From positions 1 through 38,152 of the forward strand of contig NZ_PJAQ01000011.1 in the NCBI RefSeq assembly GCF_002836775.1: a stretch of 38,152 nt of DNA, given 5' to 3'. The notes beneath the pieces are model-generated. The model made no database searches. It was given only the letters and a program-made list of their open reading frames with translations, and was not told the origin of the DNA. Shown here piece after piece: positions 16,460 through 25,430 of the stretch; positions within the stretch are counted from its first letter, which is position 1, and each line of letters starts with the position of its first letter. This DNA is from Colwellia sp. 12G3 (GTDB taxonomy: Bacteria > Pseudomonadota > Gammaproteobacteria > Enterobacterales > Alteromonadaceae). Made by a program: the position numbers and the translations under genes.

Positions 16460-17170
16460 GTGATAAGACCTATAATCATAACCGAAACCCCTTTTGATAA
16501 AAGGCATTGTTGCTGGTTTTGTGGTGAGCCTAGTCATGCCGTTTTTATTTTTCCCTCTTATAGTTCAGCCTTTTCTTATGAGAGTGATAAGTACTTATCA
16601 CTCTCTAGTTCACATCCGGTAATTTCTGTTCCTGCTTGTCGCGAATGCCAAAAATTGGCTAATAAAGCTGAAGAAAGTACAATTTTGGCAGTAAGAGCTA
16701 ATGTAAAAAAACAATTAATACAACGCTATGCTAAAGATCTAGCTATCGGTGTTAATTGGACTGAGCAAGAATTGGCGACCAGTGAATTTGAGCAAGGGAA
16801 TTTTGCGGGTTTTGCTCGAAGCGCCTGGTTTATGTATGAAGTGGCAAAAACAAGAGTAAGCTACCTAGCTTGGCCATTAGTGGCTAATGGTATTGAACTT
16901 GAAGAGATTGACCTTGAGGAAATACAAGCGGAGACTTTTAGCTTTGATGGTGTGTTGTATCCCTCTTTATCTGATGCTATTAATCATTATGCAAAGATAT
17001 TTTTATTAGATGAACACTATGTTATCGCTGTTTTACAACACTTGGGCAATGGCGATATAGACGAGAAATCATTTGCCCAAGCCGTTCGTTTTTGTCGGTT
17101 ATTGGTTAATGCGAGCCCAAGTGAGCGTAAAGTAGCCTTTAATAATCTCGTCGCTAAAAATCAGAGATGA
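16460..17170 (+). CDS. Uncharacterised protein with two CxxC zinc-knuckle pairs
   Basis: I do not recognise a named family. The 236-aa protein opens with a probable zinc site: C18-W-F-C21 (with extra C17) and C60-R-E-C63, separated by an aromatic/serine-rich loop. This resembles the treble-clef zinc sites of HNH-type and RNA-binding proteins, but no HNH catalytic signature was seen. The rest looks alpha-helical and acidic (IELEEIDLEEIQAE). The start is GTG at 16460; a stop codon lies five codons upstream and no in-frame ATG follows early, but the ribosome site is weak. It begins 41 bp after rhlE with no terminator between, so co-expression with the helicase is likely and an RNA-related role is a reasonable guess. 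Confidence 0.7.
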   Translation: MIRPIIITETPFDKRHCCWFCGEPSHAVFIFPSYSSAFSYESDKYLSLSSSHPVISVPACRECQKLANKAEESTILAVRANVKKQLIQRYAKDLAIGVNWTEQELATSEFEQGNFAGFARSAWFMYEVAKTRVSYLAWPLVANGIELEEIDLEEIQAETFSFDGVLYPSLSDAINHYAKIFLLDEHYVIAVLQHLGNGDIDEKSFAQAVRFCRLLVNASPSERKVAFNNLVAKNQR

Positions 17171-17482
17171 TTTAGTGATTGTTAGCGGTTAATACCCATT
17201 CTACTTGAATAGGCTTGTTTCAGGAAACCTGAACGAATCATAATCAAGGCACCTTTTTTAGTTTAGGGTTATTCAGGAGAATATGCTCCTGCATTCTCTA
17301 ATAAACTACATGTAGCGTCCTTAACAACAAATGTAACGACAGGGATGATTTGCTCAGTTTCGCCAAAGGACTGGTTTATGAACGCTTTATGCTACGTTAT
17401 TGATTTCGACAATAGAATAACTATTCTCTTCAATAAATGCTTTACCTAAAGGCGTTTATAATTCCAACTAAATCCTGCATTT
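17171..17482. other. Repeat-filled intergenic region, no gene
   Basis: Between two convergent genes. It holds a half-site AATACCCATT (17190-17199) like the outer arm of the palindrome after bkdB, a small hairpin TTCAGG/CCTGAA (17219-17233), and a copy of repeat family A (about 17371-17450). Remaining sequence shows no open frame. No clear terminator for either convergent gene was found. Confidence 0.5.
17371..17450 (+). repeat. Dispersed intergenic repeat, family A copy 3
   Basis: ATGCTACGTTATTGATTT (17389-17406) matches the reverse complement of the left-edge copy (ATGCTGCGTTATTGATTT). The following AATAACTATTCTCTTCAAT matches ATAACGATTCACTTCAAT of copy 2. Agreement of each half with a different copy supports a real repeat family. 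Confidence 0.6.
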
Positions 17483-18415
17483 TCAAGTCGAACGGGTATG
17501 TACCACACTTAAACGCTTAGCTGCTTGCATCTTGCTGCGGTAGAGCGTTTCATCAGCTCGTTCAAAAAAGCTAACTTCATTATCCGCTCTATTCATAAAG
17601 GTTGAACCTATACTGCAGCCGAGTTGATATTTGTTTAACAGTACATTACTCGTTAACGCTAGGTTTATTCTGCTTTCGATAATAGCTAATGCGCTATCGT
17701 TTGCATTTTCAACGATAATAGCAAACTCATCGCCGCCGAATCTAAATACACTATCAGAGTCGCGGATACATAGTCGTAAAACATTGGCAAATTCTTGTAA
17801 AACTAAATCGCCAGTAACATGACCATGCGTATCATTAATTATTTTGAATTTATTCAAGTCACCTAAAACTAAACCAACTAAACTATGATGGCGATTTGCA
17901 TTATGCATTGCTCGTTTTAATTGTTCGTCAAAATATCGGCGATTACCAAGACCAGTCAAGGAGTCTTGCATAGCAAGTTCCATCGCTGCATGATAAGCAA
18001 TGGCATTTTTAAGGGGGTGTAATAAACATTGGTGAAGGTGCTCTAACACTTTATAGTTCGTTAAGCTGATAGGGCTATTGATGCCATAGCTGAGTGTACC
18101 GATAAAATCATCAGCGTTTTTTAACTCAAACCGACGCTCTTGTTTAGCCTTTCGACTACCACGTAACACTTTATTCAAGTTCTGGCTTTTAAAATATAAA
18201 CCTGAAAAATCAACGTATCTAGTCGCTTCTATTGCAAAAATATTTAACAGCTCATCTATATCAAGTGTAGTTTGTAGTTTCGTCATCAGTGCTAATACTT
18301 GACGTTTATCAAAAACAGTATTAGTAAAAGTTTCAGCAACAAGCGCATCAGTGCTTAATGTACTATAGGTATTGAAGGGGGAGAATCTATTATCAAGTAC
18401 GTTTAGTGTTTGCAT
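17483..18415 (-). CDS. Diguanylate cyclase (GGDEF domain)
   Basis: Predicted to make the second messenger cyclic di-GMP. The 310-aa protein has an N-terminal region (about 30-140) that may be a degenerate GAF-like sensor, then a GGDEF domain (about 148-305) starting DSLTGLGNRRYFDEQL. The active-site loop is intact, GGDEF at 227-231, so catalysis is plausible. The allosteric inhibitory I-site RxxD is present (R218-D221), five residues before it. No transmembrane helix or signal peptide was seen, so it is probably cytoplasmic. It stands alone on the minus strand. Confidence 0.9.
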   Translation of the reverse strand: MQTLNVLDNRFSPFNTYSTLSTDALVAETFTNTVFDKRQVLALMTKLQTTLDIDELLNIFAIEATRYVDFSGLYFKSQNLNKVLRGSRKAKQERRFELKNADDFIGTLSYGINSPISLTNYKVLEHLHQCLLHPLKNAIAYHAAMELAMQDSLTGLGNRRYFDEQLKRAMHNANRHHSLVGLVLGDLNKFKIINDTHGHVTGDLVLQEFANVLRLCIRDSDSVFRFGGDEFAIIVENANDSALAIIESRINLALTSNVLLNKYQLGCSIGSTFMNRADNEVSFFERADETLYRSKMQAAKRLSVVHTRST

Positions 18416-18789
18416 ACTACAACCTCATTAACTTTATCTTATAGTGTCAATTGATAATTTAAGAATGCCCTTAGAGCATATTTTGACACTATTGTTAGCT
18501 ATATAGATGAAAGCAAAAAACGTACCAGCTATGTTAATATTTATTAATCATTAGGAAGTTGTTAGGTAATAAATTAATTTAAATATTTTAACTAATTGAA
18601 ATATAGTTTTTTTTGTTGCTAAAATACTTTAAGGCTAGGTAAACTAGAGTTAAGATGAGTCTTTGTTATGTCTTGAGTCATTCCTTTGGCGGCAATAATT
18701 TGCCGCTCAAAAAACAAGCTGATTTTTGTGGGGACATTGTTAGTTCCTAGCATTAGCTAAGTAAAGCAAAGTAAAATAAAGGAAGTTGT
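18416..18789. other. Divergent intergenic region, GGDEF gene / kef gene
   Basis: AT-rich and without a gene. A hairpin GCGGCAA (18689-18695) / TTGCCGC (18700-18706) with a TAAT loop lies about 85 bp before the antiporter start and is probably in its mRNA leader. It has no T-run and so does not look like a terminator. Promoters could not be fixed confidently. Confidence 0.4.
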
Positions 18790-20757
18790 GTGAGCGGATA
18801 TTTTGAAATTCTTGCGATATTAACCTGTGCCGTTTTTGTGGTGTGGCTGTTTCGTCGAATTAAATTACCGGCAATACTCGCTTATTTAGTCGCTGGCGTG
18901 ATCGTTGGTCAACATGGTTTAAATATCGCTCATGATCAAGTTGACTATGATCACTTTGCTGAGTTAGGAATTGTCTTTTTACTTTTTACCCTTGGCCTTG
19001 AATTCTCTGTGCCACGGTTAATGGCTATGCGTCACTTAGTTATCTCGGTAGGTAGTTTACAAGTAGCTATCTCACTGCTTGTCTTTATGATTACAGGCAT
19101 ATTCTTCGGTTTAAGTATACCTGCAGCATTTGTAGTCGGTAGTATATTAGCGCTTTCTTCAACCGCCATTGTTATTAGACAATTAAGTGAAAGTGGCGCA
19201 ATGAAGCGAAAGTCAGGACAGCTTTCTGTCGCGATTCTACTTTTCCAAGATGTTGCCGTTGTTCCCTTATTAATTATCATCCCTATGTTGGCACTTGATA
19301 GCCAAACCTCAATGTTTTGGGCATTAATGCTTGCCATGGTAAAAGGTGTTGTGGTGGTCGCCTTACTATTATTAGTGGGTAAATGGCTATTGCCAAAAGT
19401 CTTTAATATTATTGCGCAAGTACGTACGGATGAACTCTTTGTATTAACGACATTATTAGTGACCTTATTAGCAGCAGCTTTCACGCAATGGTTCGGCTTA
19501 TCTATGGCGCTAGGTGCGTTTCTTGCGGGCATGATGTTAAGTGAGAGTGAATATAAGCATCAACTCGAAGCCGATATCAGGCCATATAGAGATATTTTAT
19601 TAGGACTATTCTTCATCACCGTTGGTATGAAGTTAGATGTTGGCTTACTGGTTACATCACCGTTTAGTTTATTAGGTTTGATGGTTTGCTTTATGGCAAT
19701 TAAGGTGATGGTAATTAAAACCCTTGCCGTCAAAGCAGGCGAATCAAGTAAAGACGCTTGGGCATCGGGTATTATGCTGGCACAAATGGGCGAATTTGGT
19801 TTTGTATTAATTGCGCTTGCCAGTCAAAGTCATGTGTTGCCATTGGATGTAGCTTCTATGTTACTGGGTGCAGGGGTAGTTAGTATGGCAATTACACCTT
19901 ACATGATGAATAACGCCAGATCTTGGGCACTCTTTTTGAGTCAAGAAAAAACGCCCGACTTATTAGATTTATCTCAATTACCTGAAAATAACATCCTAGA
20001 AAATCATGTAATAATTTGTGGCTTTGGCCGAGTTGGACAAACTGTTAGCCGATTTTTAAAACAGGATAAAATTGATTTTGTAGCCATTGATGTTGATCCA
20101 CTTCGCACACAAAAAGCGAGGGAAGCAGGAGAAAAAGTGCTCTTTGGCTCATCTCGTCAAACAGAAGTACTTAACGCTGCTCATTTGTCAAAAGCTAAGT
20201 TGGTGGTTATTGCCTTTGGTGATGACAAACAATCAATTGAAGTCATCCAAAAAATAAGAACAATGAATGCTGAAGTGCCTATTTTAGTGAGAACACGTAA
20301 TGATGACCAACTTAACGCCCTACAAGCTGCGGGAGCTAATGAAGTTGTTCCGGAAAGCTTAGAAGGTAGTTTGATGTTAGTGTCACAAGTTTTATCGTTA
20401 TCAGGCGTACCATTTTCTCGAATTATGCGACGCGTACAAAAAGAGCGTAAAAATCACTATAACCACCTACATGGGTTTTTCCAGGGCGAACAAACTGATA
20501 TGAGCTCGGGAGCTATTGACCGCATTGAGTTCGCTCATGCTATCCTTATTAACAACAATTCTTTTGCCAGTGGTAAAACACTTACCTCATTATCTTTAGA
20601 GCAGCGTCGTGTTCATATTGTCGCCTTACATCGCGATGATGTCGAAATTGAATCTCCAGATTTAGAGACCATATTACAAAATCAGGATACTTTAGTTGTC
20701 AGAGGAAAGCCTAGAAGAGTAGAGCGGGTAGAGCGTTTTCTACAAGAAGGTAATTAG
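18790..20757 (+). CDS. Kef-type monovalent cation:proton antiporter (CPA2)
   Basis: This is an inner-membrane K+ efflux/cation-proton exchanger of the CPA2 family. The 655-aa protein has about 12 hydrophobic helices in residues 1-385, starting FEILAILTCAVFVVWLFRR. Next is a cytoplasmic RCK/TrkA-N nucleotide-binding domain with G411-F-G413-RVG416, ending the first strand of the Rossmann fold before VDPLRTQKAREAG. A TrkA-C domain occupies about residues 560-650. The layout fits KefB/KefC/YbaL; sequence alone does not decide glutathione gating, and no KefF/KefG-type ancillary gene is adjacent. The start is GTG, with GGAAG just upstream. No operon partner. Confidence 0.87.
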   Translation: MSGYFEILAILTCAVFVVWLFRRIKLPAILAYLVAGVIVGQHGLNIAHDQVDYDHFAELGIVFLLFTLGLEFSVPRLMAMRHLVISVGSLQVAISLLVFMITGIFFGLSIPAAFVVGSILALSSTAIVIRQLSESGAMKRKSGQLSVAILLFQDVAVVPLLIIIPMLALDSQTSMFWALMLAMVKGVVVVALLLLVGKWLLPKVFNIIAQVRTDELFVLTTLLVTLLAAAFTQWFGLSMALGAFLAGMMLSESEYKHQLEADIRPYRDILLGLFFITVGMKLDVGLLVTSPFSLLGLMVCFMAIKVMVIKTLAVKAGESSKDAWASGIMLAQMGEFGFVLIALASQSHVLPLDVASMLLGAGVVSMAITPYMMNNARSWALFLSQEKTPDLLDLSQLPENNILENHVIICGFGRVGQTVSRFLKQDKIDFVAIDVDPLRTQKAREAGEKVLFGSSRQTEVLNAAHLSKAKLVVIAFGDDKQSIEVIQKIRTMNAEVPILVRTRNDDQLNALQAAGANEVVPESLEGSLMLVSQVLSLSGVPFSRIMRRVQKERKNHYNHLHGFFQGEQTDMSSGAIDRIEFAHAILINNNSFASGKTLTSLSLEQRRVHIVALHRDDVEIESPDLETILQNQDTLVVRGKPRRVERVERFLQEGN

Positions 20758-20882
20758 CGGGTATAGATGATTTTAGAGAATATTCTTAAAAAATTTATAT
20801 TTAAAGAACAGTCAGCTCTATAATAAATTGACTGCTCTGTTAATAATATTGCTACCTCTACTTTGAAAATATAACTGGAAGA

Positions 20883-22034
20883 TTAAATATCAAGAAAGGT
20901 TCTAATAGCTTGCTCTTTTTCCATGGCATCAGCGAAGCCTAACTTTATAAGTTCACCACAAAAGTTTTTCTCAAATAATAAATAACTGACAATACTTGAT
21001 TCAGAATCATTACCTATTCCAGCACTACGTAAAAGTAAGCGAATGGATAATGGCAAGTCATAGTAATACTTGGCAGCAATAGCATTAAAATCATGGCTCG
21101 GGTTAATAACAAAGCTTTCTATGTGTTGTAACCCATCGTTTTCCTTTCTATTTTGAGCCGAGATTAATTTAAGGGTCTCATTAATGCGCGCCATGCGTTC
21201 TAGATCGCTGTGCAATGTATCAGCAAAGATAGAATCAAGAAGATGACCCGCAATCGTTGCAGAACTTGGTGGATGAGGGTTGTTTTCTCTTCCATGTAAA
21301 AGTACTTTTGGTTGGTCGACACCAATGACGAATATTTTCTTTGCTCCTAGATGAATCGCAGGGCTTAAAGGAGATAGCTGATGAACAGAGCCGTCACCGA
21401 AGTGCTGGTTTTTAATTTTAACTGAGGGAAATACCATTGGAATTGCGGCAGAAGCCATCAAATGCTCAGTGTTTAACTGGCACAATTCACCACGCCTTTT
21501 GATACGTGTCCAAGGTCGATCATTACTACCTGACTGATAGAAACTAATTGAATCACCATTACTATAACTTGACGCAGTAATCGATACAGCGGATAAGTAG
21601 CCACGGTCTATATTATTATCAATGCGGTTAAAATCGAGTATTTGGTTTAGTAACTCTCGAAGAGGAGCATTGTTAAGTAAACTACGAGGATGTTTATTAG
21701 CATAATCGGCTTGAAAGCTTGCCAGCATACCTTGGCTTATATGACTAAATACTTTGATTGGATCACTATGATAGATACTCGATATATTAAAATTCTTCCA
21801 GGCCCACTCCAGCTTTTTAACGCCTAAATGAAAGCATGATGCGTAACATGCCAACGATGTGGTATTAATAGCTCCTGCAGATGTACCCGAAAGAATTGGA
21901 AAAGGAATACCATGATTTCTAGGGATAAATTTTGCAATAGCTGACAAAACGCCAACTTGATAAGCGGCTCTAGCACCACCACCGGTTAGTACAAGCGCAT
22001 TTTTACTATTAAGGTAATTTCGTTTTAGTGTCAT
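20883..22034 (-). CDS. Patatin-like phospholipase
   Basis: A predicted lipid acyl hydrolase of 383 aa. The oxyanion hole GGGARAAYQVGVL (from residue 18), the nucleophile elbow G50-TSAG with Ser52, and the catalytic aspartate D214-G in FGDGSVHQLSP are all present, so the Ser-Asp dyad is complete. No signal peptide was seen, which suggests a cytoplasmic enzyme acting on membrane phospholipids or acyl-CoA. The C-terminal 130 residues are not recognised. It is convergent with the Kef gene across 125 bp holding a weak CAGTCA/TGACTG hairpin. The ribosome site before the ATG is weak. Confidence 0.88.
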   Translation of the reverse strand: MTLKRNYLNSKNALVLTGGGARAAYQVGVLSAIAKFIPRNHGIPFPILSGTSAGAINTTSLACYASCFHLGVKKLEWAWKNFNISSIYHSDPIKVFSHISQGMLASFQADYANKHPRSLLNNAPLRELLNQILDFNRIDNNIDRGYLSAVSITASSYSNGDSISFYQSGSNDRPWTRIKRRGELCQLNTEHLMASAAIPMVFPSVKIKNQHFGDGSVHQLSPLSPAIHLGAKKIFVIGVDQPKVLLHGRENNPHPPSSATIAGHLLDSIFADTLHSDLERMARINETLKLISAQNRKENDGLQHIESFVINPSHDFNAIAAKYYYDLPLSIRLLLRSAGIGNDSESSIVSYLLFEKNFCGELIKLGFADAMEKEQAIRTFLDI

Positions 22035-22183
22035 AGGTAATTATTATTATATTTCTAATGGCTTGAACATCGCTCGAAAAATATCGATTTTTAATCAACT
22101 TCAATGAGTTAAGTGTAAGTGCTTTTTATTTACTTCGCTAGGACTTGCTTAGATTATTACTGGAGAAAGATGGTGTTTGAGAC

Positions 22184-22213
22184 AAAAAAAAGCCAGCGGA
22201 AGCTGGCTTTTTT
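22184..22213. terminator. Bidirectional terminator after the DUF3718 gene
   Basis: The stem GCCAGC (22192-22197) / GCTGGC (22202-22207) with a GGAA tetraloop is flanked by A8 and T6. It lies downstream of the minus-strand DUF3718 gene and keeps it separate from the patatin gene. Confidence 0.88.
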
Positions 22214-22300
22214 AAAATGACATAGAATTATTAATTAGTATAGCTTTTACTCATCCGTTTTTATTTCTAAAAGGTATTAACGTCTACTCAAAAAATAATC

Positions 22301-22660
22301 TTAACTGCTAACGCGAGCGTTGGCAGCGTCTATCAATGGTTGCGATCCAGCTTGAAGGACTGCTAGGTTAGCTGAAACAACGTTCTTTGGTAATTTTGAA
22401 ATCATCAAAGTTCCTGTTTCTACTGAGCCTGAAGTCGATGCAAACTCTAATAAATTTTGACCATTACACTGAATACCGTCGAAGATACGACGAATTTTTA
22501 GCTTATTCGTCTTTAAAAAAGAACGCATGCGTTTCTTGTCATCGGATGCCACGTACTGACATATACTAGTCGCAATGTCAGCAGCTTGTACCTTTGGTGT
22601 CGTTACAGCAGACGTTAATGTTAAAACAGTGATGGTTGAAGCTATTAATAATTTTTTCAT
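22301..22660 (-). CDS. DUF3718-family small exported protein
   Basis: This 119-aa protein starts at 22660 (MKKLLIASTITVLTLTSAV). That start was preferred over an ATG 14 codons upstream because it has an AAGG ribosome site and gives a clean signal peptide, with likely cleavage after KVQA. The mature part has the DUF3718 look known from Shewanella and Colwellia: ICQYVASDDKKRMRSFLK, a paired cysteine (ICQ...IQC) that could form a disulfide, and NLLEFASTSGSVETG. Function is unknown; a periplasmic location is predicted. Single gene with its own terminator. Confidence 0.75.
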   Translation of the reverse strand: MKKLLIASTITVLTLTSAVTTPKVQAADIATSICQYVASDDKKRMRSFLKTNKLKIRRIFDGIQCNGQNLLEFASTSGSVETGTLMISKLPKNVVSANLAVLQAGSQPLIDAANARVSS

Positions 22661-23050
22661 TTTATAAACCTTAATAATTGAGTTAATAAAAGAAAAAACC
22701 ACGGGATGTACCTATTAACGAGGTGACTCCGCTATCATAGATAAAATTGAAATACTTCAATTAAACCCTTAGACCGGTGGTTTTGCGTAACACATTTTCA
22801 CGTGCTTTGCCTTTTCTTTGTCAATATTAAGTATCACGTAATTGTTACCAAAGTGCAAGTTAATGGGCAATATAGTAGCTACCAGTGCAGGTAATACAAG
22901 TAGGATTATAGATTTTTTGCTACATATTACTTATAAATAATAAAGGTAACCACTTGAACAGTGACACCTTTATTATTTGAATGATTGCTACTTTTACTAG
23001 TATTAGACCGTTAAGGTAGTTGAATTATTTTGTCACAAAATAGTACAAAA
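22661..23050. other. Intergenic region between the DUF3718 gene and the liu operon end
   Basis: No gene was seen. It contains the DUF3718 promoter region and the hairpin at 22935-22978. The rest is AT-rich and unremarkable. Confidence 0.4.
22935..22978 (-). terminator. Probable terminator of the liu operon
   Basis: The arms AAATAATAAAGGT (22935-22947) and ACCTTTATTATTT (22966-22978) are perfect complements. An inner CACT/AGTG pairing extends the stem. It lies about 75 bp past the last gene; the U-rich 3' arm on the minus strand could serve as the release tract. Confidence 0.65.
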
Positions 23051-23707
23051 TTACAATTTCATTTCGGGTATTTCACCCGTGACAACCAACTCTCCCTCAG
23101 TTAACTTAATTATTTCTTCTACTGAGACGCCAGGGGCGCGTTCGAGTAAATGAAATTTACCTTCCTTAATTTCAATAAAAGCTAAATCAGTTAATACTTT
23201 CTTAATGCAACCTTTGCCAGTTAATGGCAAGGAACAGTTAGCAAGTAGCTTTGATACGCCATGTTTAGAGGCATGTGTCATGGTGACAATAATGTTATCT
23301 GCACCGGCTACTAGATCCATTGCGCCGCCCATACCTTTGATTAATTTACCTGGGATCATGTAGGAAGCGATATTTCCATGTACATCCACTTCAAAAGCAC
23401 CAAGTACGGTTAAATCAACATGGCCACCACGTATCATGGCAAATGATTCAGCTGAATTAAATACGGAGGCACCTGGTGCCATGGTGACTGTTTGCTTACC
23501 TGCATTAATTAAGTCGGCGTCAATTTCATCTTCAGTTGGAAACGGACCCATACCAAGTAGGCCATTTTCTGATTGCAACATAACTTCGATATCTTGCGGG
23601 ACATAGTTTGCAACGAGGGTAGGGATACCGATGCCTAAGTTAACGTAATAACCATCTTTTAGTTCTTGGGCGACACGTTGGGCGATTTGTTCTCTCGATA
23701 AAGCCAT
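23051..23707 (-). CDS. scoB: 3-oxoacid CoA-transferase subunit B
   Basis: This is the beta subunit of a succinyl-CoA:3-oxoacid (acetoacetate) CoA-transferase, which activates the acetoacetate released by HMG-CoA lyase to acetoacetyl-CoA. The 218-aa protein carries the active-site SENGLLGMGP with catalytic Glu47, plus GIGIPTLVANYV and the GGAMDLVAG segment. It is the last gene of the minus-strand operon, starting 2 bp after the A subunit with its ribosome site inside that gene. AtoA (acetate-specific) is the close alternative; the leucine context favours an acetoacetate role. Confidence 0.9.
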   Translation of the reverse strand: MALSREQIAQRVAQELKDGYYVNLGIGIPTLVANYVPQDIEVMLQSENGLLGMGPFPTEDEIDADLINAGKQTVTMAPGASVFNSAESFAMIRGGHVDLTVLGAFEVDVHGNIASYMIPGKLIKGMGGAMDLVAGADNIIVTMTHASKHGVSKLLANCSLPLTGKGCIKKVLTDLAFIEIKEGKFHLLERAPGVSVEEIIKLTEGELVVTGEIPEMKL

Positions 23708-23709
23708 AG

Positions 23710-24435
23710 TTATTCTCCCTTTGCTTCGTGCTTGTCTGATGGTCGTGTAGTGCGTTGTTCAATGCGCTTTTCGAAAGTACCCTGAATTACGCGGTTAACG
23801 TATATGCCTGGCGTGTGAATTTGATCTGGGTCTAACTCTCCCACTTCAACTATTTCTTCAACTTCCACAACGGTAATTTTACCTGCGGTCGCGGCTAGAG
23901 GGTTAAAGTTACGCGCTGTTTTTCTAAAGACTAAATTGCCGTATCTATCGGCCTTCCAAGCTTTGACTATGGCAAAATCACCAACAATAGCTTCTTCTAA
24001 AATATAATCTCGACCATTAAATGTTCGTTCTTCTTTACCTTCCGCTACTGGTGTACCAACACCTGTTGCAGTAAAGAACGCTGGAATTCCAGCACCGCCG
24101 GCGCGCATTTTTTCTGCCAGTGTACCTTGTGGTGTTAATTCAACCTCTAACTCTCCAGCCATCATTTGACGTTCAAATTCGGCATTTTCGCCGACATAAG
24201 ACGCGACAATTTTTTTAATTTGACGGTTAGGTAACAACACCCCTAAACCAAAGTCATCAACGCCACAGTTATTCGATACTAACGTTAGACCTTTAGTACC
24301 TTTACGCTTTATTTCAGCAATTAAATTTTCTGGAATGCCGCATAAGCCAAAGCCACCAGCAATGACTGTCATGTTATCGGTAAGTCCAGCCATGGCTTCT
24401 TCATAGCTTGATACTACTTTGTCAAATCCTGCCAT
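23710..24435 (-). CDS. scoA: 3-oxoacid CoA-transferase subunit A
   Basis: This is the alpha subunit partner of the following gene, 241 aa from the start chosen here. It has the family motif [13 protein letters not shown] and the later [17 protein letters not shown] segment. Two ATGs are possible. The upstream one (24441) directly abuts the AGGAG ribosome site, while the one at 24435 lies at normal 6-nt spacing and gives MAGFDKVV, so 24435 was chosen. It starts about 60 bp after liuE in the same direction, so leucine breakdown products feed straight to acetoacetyl-CoA. Confidence 0.9.
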   Translation of the reverse strand: MAGFDKVVSSYEEAMAGLTDNMTVIAGGFGLCGIPENLIAEIKRKGTKGLTLVSNNCGVDDFGLGVLLPNRQIKKIVASYVGENAEFERQMMAGELEVELTPQGTLAEKMRAGGAGIPAFFTATGVGTPVAEGKEERTFNGRDYILEEAIVGDFAIVKAWKADRYGNLVFRKTARNFNPLAATAGKITVVEVEEIVEVGELDPDQIHTPGIYVNRVIQGTFEKRIEQRTTRPSDKHEAKGE

Positions 24436-24494
24436 CTTCATCTCCTACTCTTTATGTTCTATATGAAAGGTTATCAATTATTATTGCTGTTGAG

Positions 24495-25430
24495 CTAAGC
24501 TCGTTGTGCAAGGTAAGCGGTCGATACTTTAGAAATTGGCGGCTTGCCTAACTTCTCACTAATAAACCAACCGGCCTGTAGTAATTTATCAAAATCTATA
24601 TTTGTTGTAATACCTAAACCGTTTAGCAGGTAAACAACATCTTCAGTAGCTACGTTGCCTGAAGCGCCCTTAGCATAAGGACAGCCACCTAAGCCTGCAA
24701 TAGCACTATCGACAACAGAAATACCAAATTGTAGCGCGGCGTAAATGTTCGTTAACGCCTGTCCGTAGGTATCATGAAAGTGTACGGCTAGTTGAGCGCT
24801 TGGTACACGTACGCTTACCGCCTGTAACATCTTAGTTACGCTAGCAGGCGTACCAACACCAATGGTGTCGCCAAGGGATATTTCATAACAACCCATGGCG
24901 AGTAATTTTTCAGCAACCAATGCTACTTTCTCTGGATCAATATCACCTTCATAAGGGCAGCCGACCACACAAGATACATAACCGCGGACTTTAATATTAC
25001 GTTTTTTAGCATCAGCTATAATAGGTGCAAATCGCTCAATGCTTTCTTCTATAGAACAATTGATGTTTTTTTGGCTGAAACTTTCAGACGCCGCAGCAAA
25101 GATGGCAATTTCATCTGCATTAACGGCAACCGCCGCTTCATAGCCCTTCATATTTGGGGTTAAAGCGGCGTAGGTGACATTTTTAACGCGCTTTATCGTT
25201 TCAAATACCTCAGTAGAGGTTGCCATTTGTGGCACCCATTTAGGTGAAACAAAACTGCCGCTCTCAATATAACTCACGCCAGCATCAGCTAATTGCTCAA
25301 TTAACTCTACTTTATCTTCAGCGCTAATAGCCTTACCATTAATGAGAGCTTCATTTTGTAAGCCGTCTCTTGGGCCTACTTCAACAATCTTTACTTTACT
25401 TGGGAGGTTTGTCGGGAGTTGAATCGTCAT
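24495..25430 (-). CDS. liuE: Hydroxymethylglutaryl-CoA lyase
   Basis: The last step specific to leucine degradation: HMG-CoA to acetyl-CoA and acetoacetate. The 311-aa protein is a TIM-barrel enzyme of the HMGL-like family, with [11 protein letters not shown] near the N-terminus (catalytic Arg and metal Asp), the metal-binding VHFHDTYGQ, and the C-terminal signature [19 protein letters not shown] with the active-site cysteine. The start overlaps the liuD stop by one base (TAATG), so the two are translationally coupled. Confidence 0.95.
   Translation of the reverse strand: MTIQLPTNLPSKVKIVEVGPRDGLQNEALINGKAISAEDKVELIEQLADAGVSYIESGSFVSPKWVPQMATSTEVFETIKRVKNVTYAALTPNMKGYEAAVAVNADEIAIFAAASESFSQKNINCSIEESIERFAPIIADAKKRNIKVRGYVSCVVGCPYEGDIDPEKVALVAEKLLAMGCYEISLGDTIGVGTPASVTKMLQAVSVRVPSAQLAVHFHDTYGQALTNIYAALQFGISVVDSAIAGLGGCPYAKGASGNVATEDVVYLLNGLGITTNIDFDKLLQAGWFISEKLGKPPISKVSTAYLAQRA

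Noticed and set aside
19032..19532. 166-codon open frame on the minus strand
   Set aside because: It lies antisense within the membrane domain of the Kef antiporter gene, is rich in Asn/Thr/Ser as antisense of hydrophobic codons, and has no ribosome site.
22661..22702. 14-codon extension of the DUF3718 protein
   Set aside because: The internal ATG gives a clean signal peptide and has an AAGG ribosome site; the extension adds a hydrophobic stretch without a clear role.
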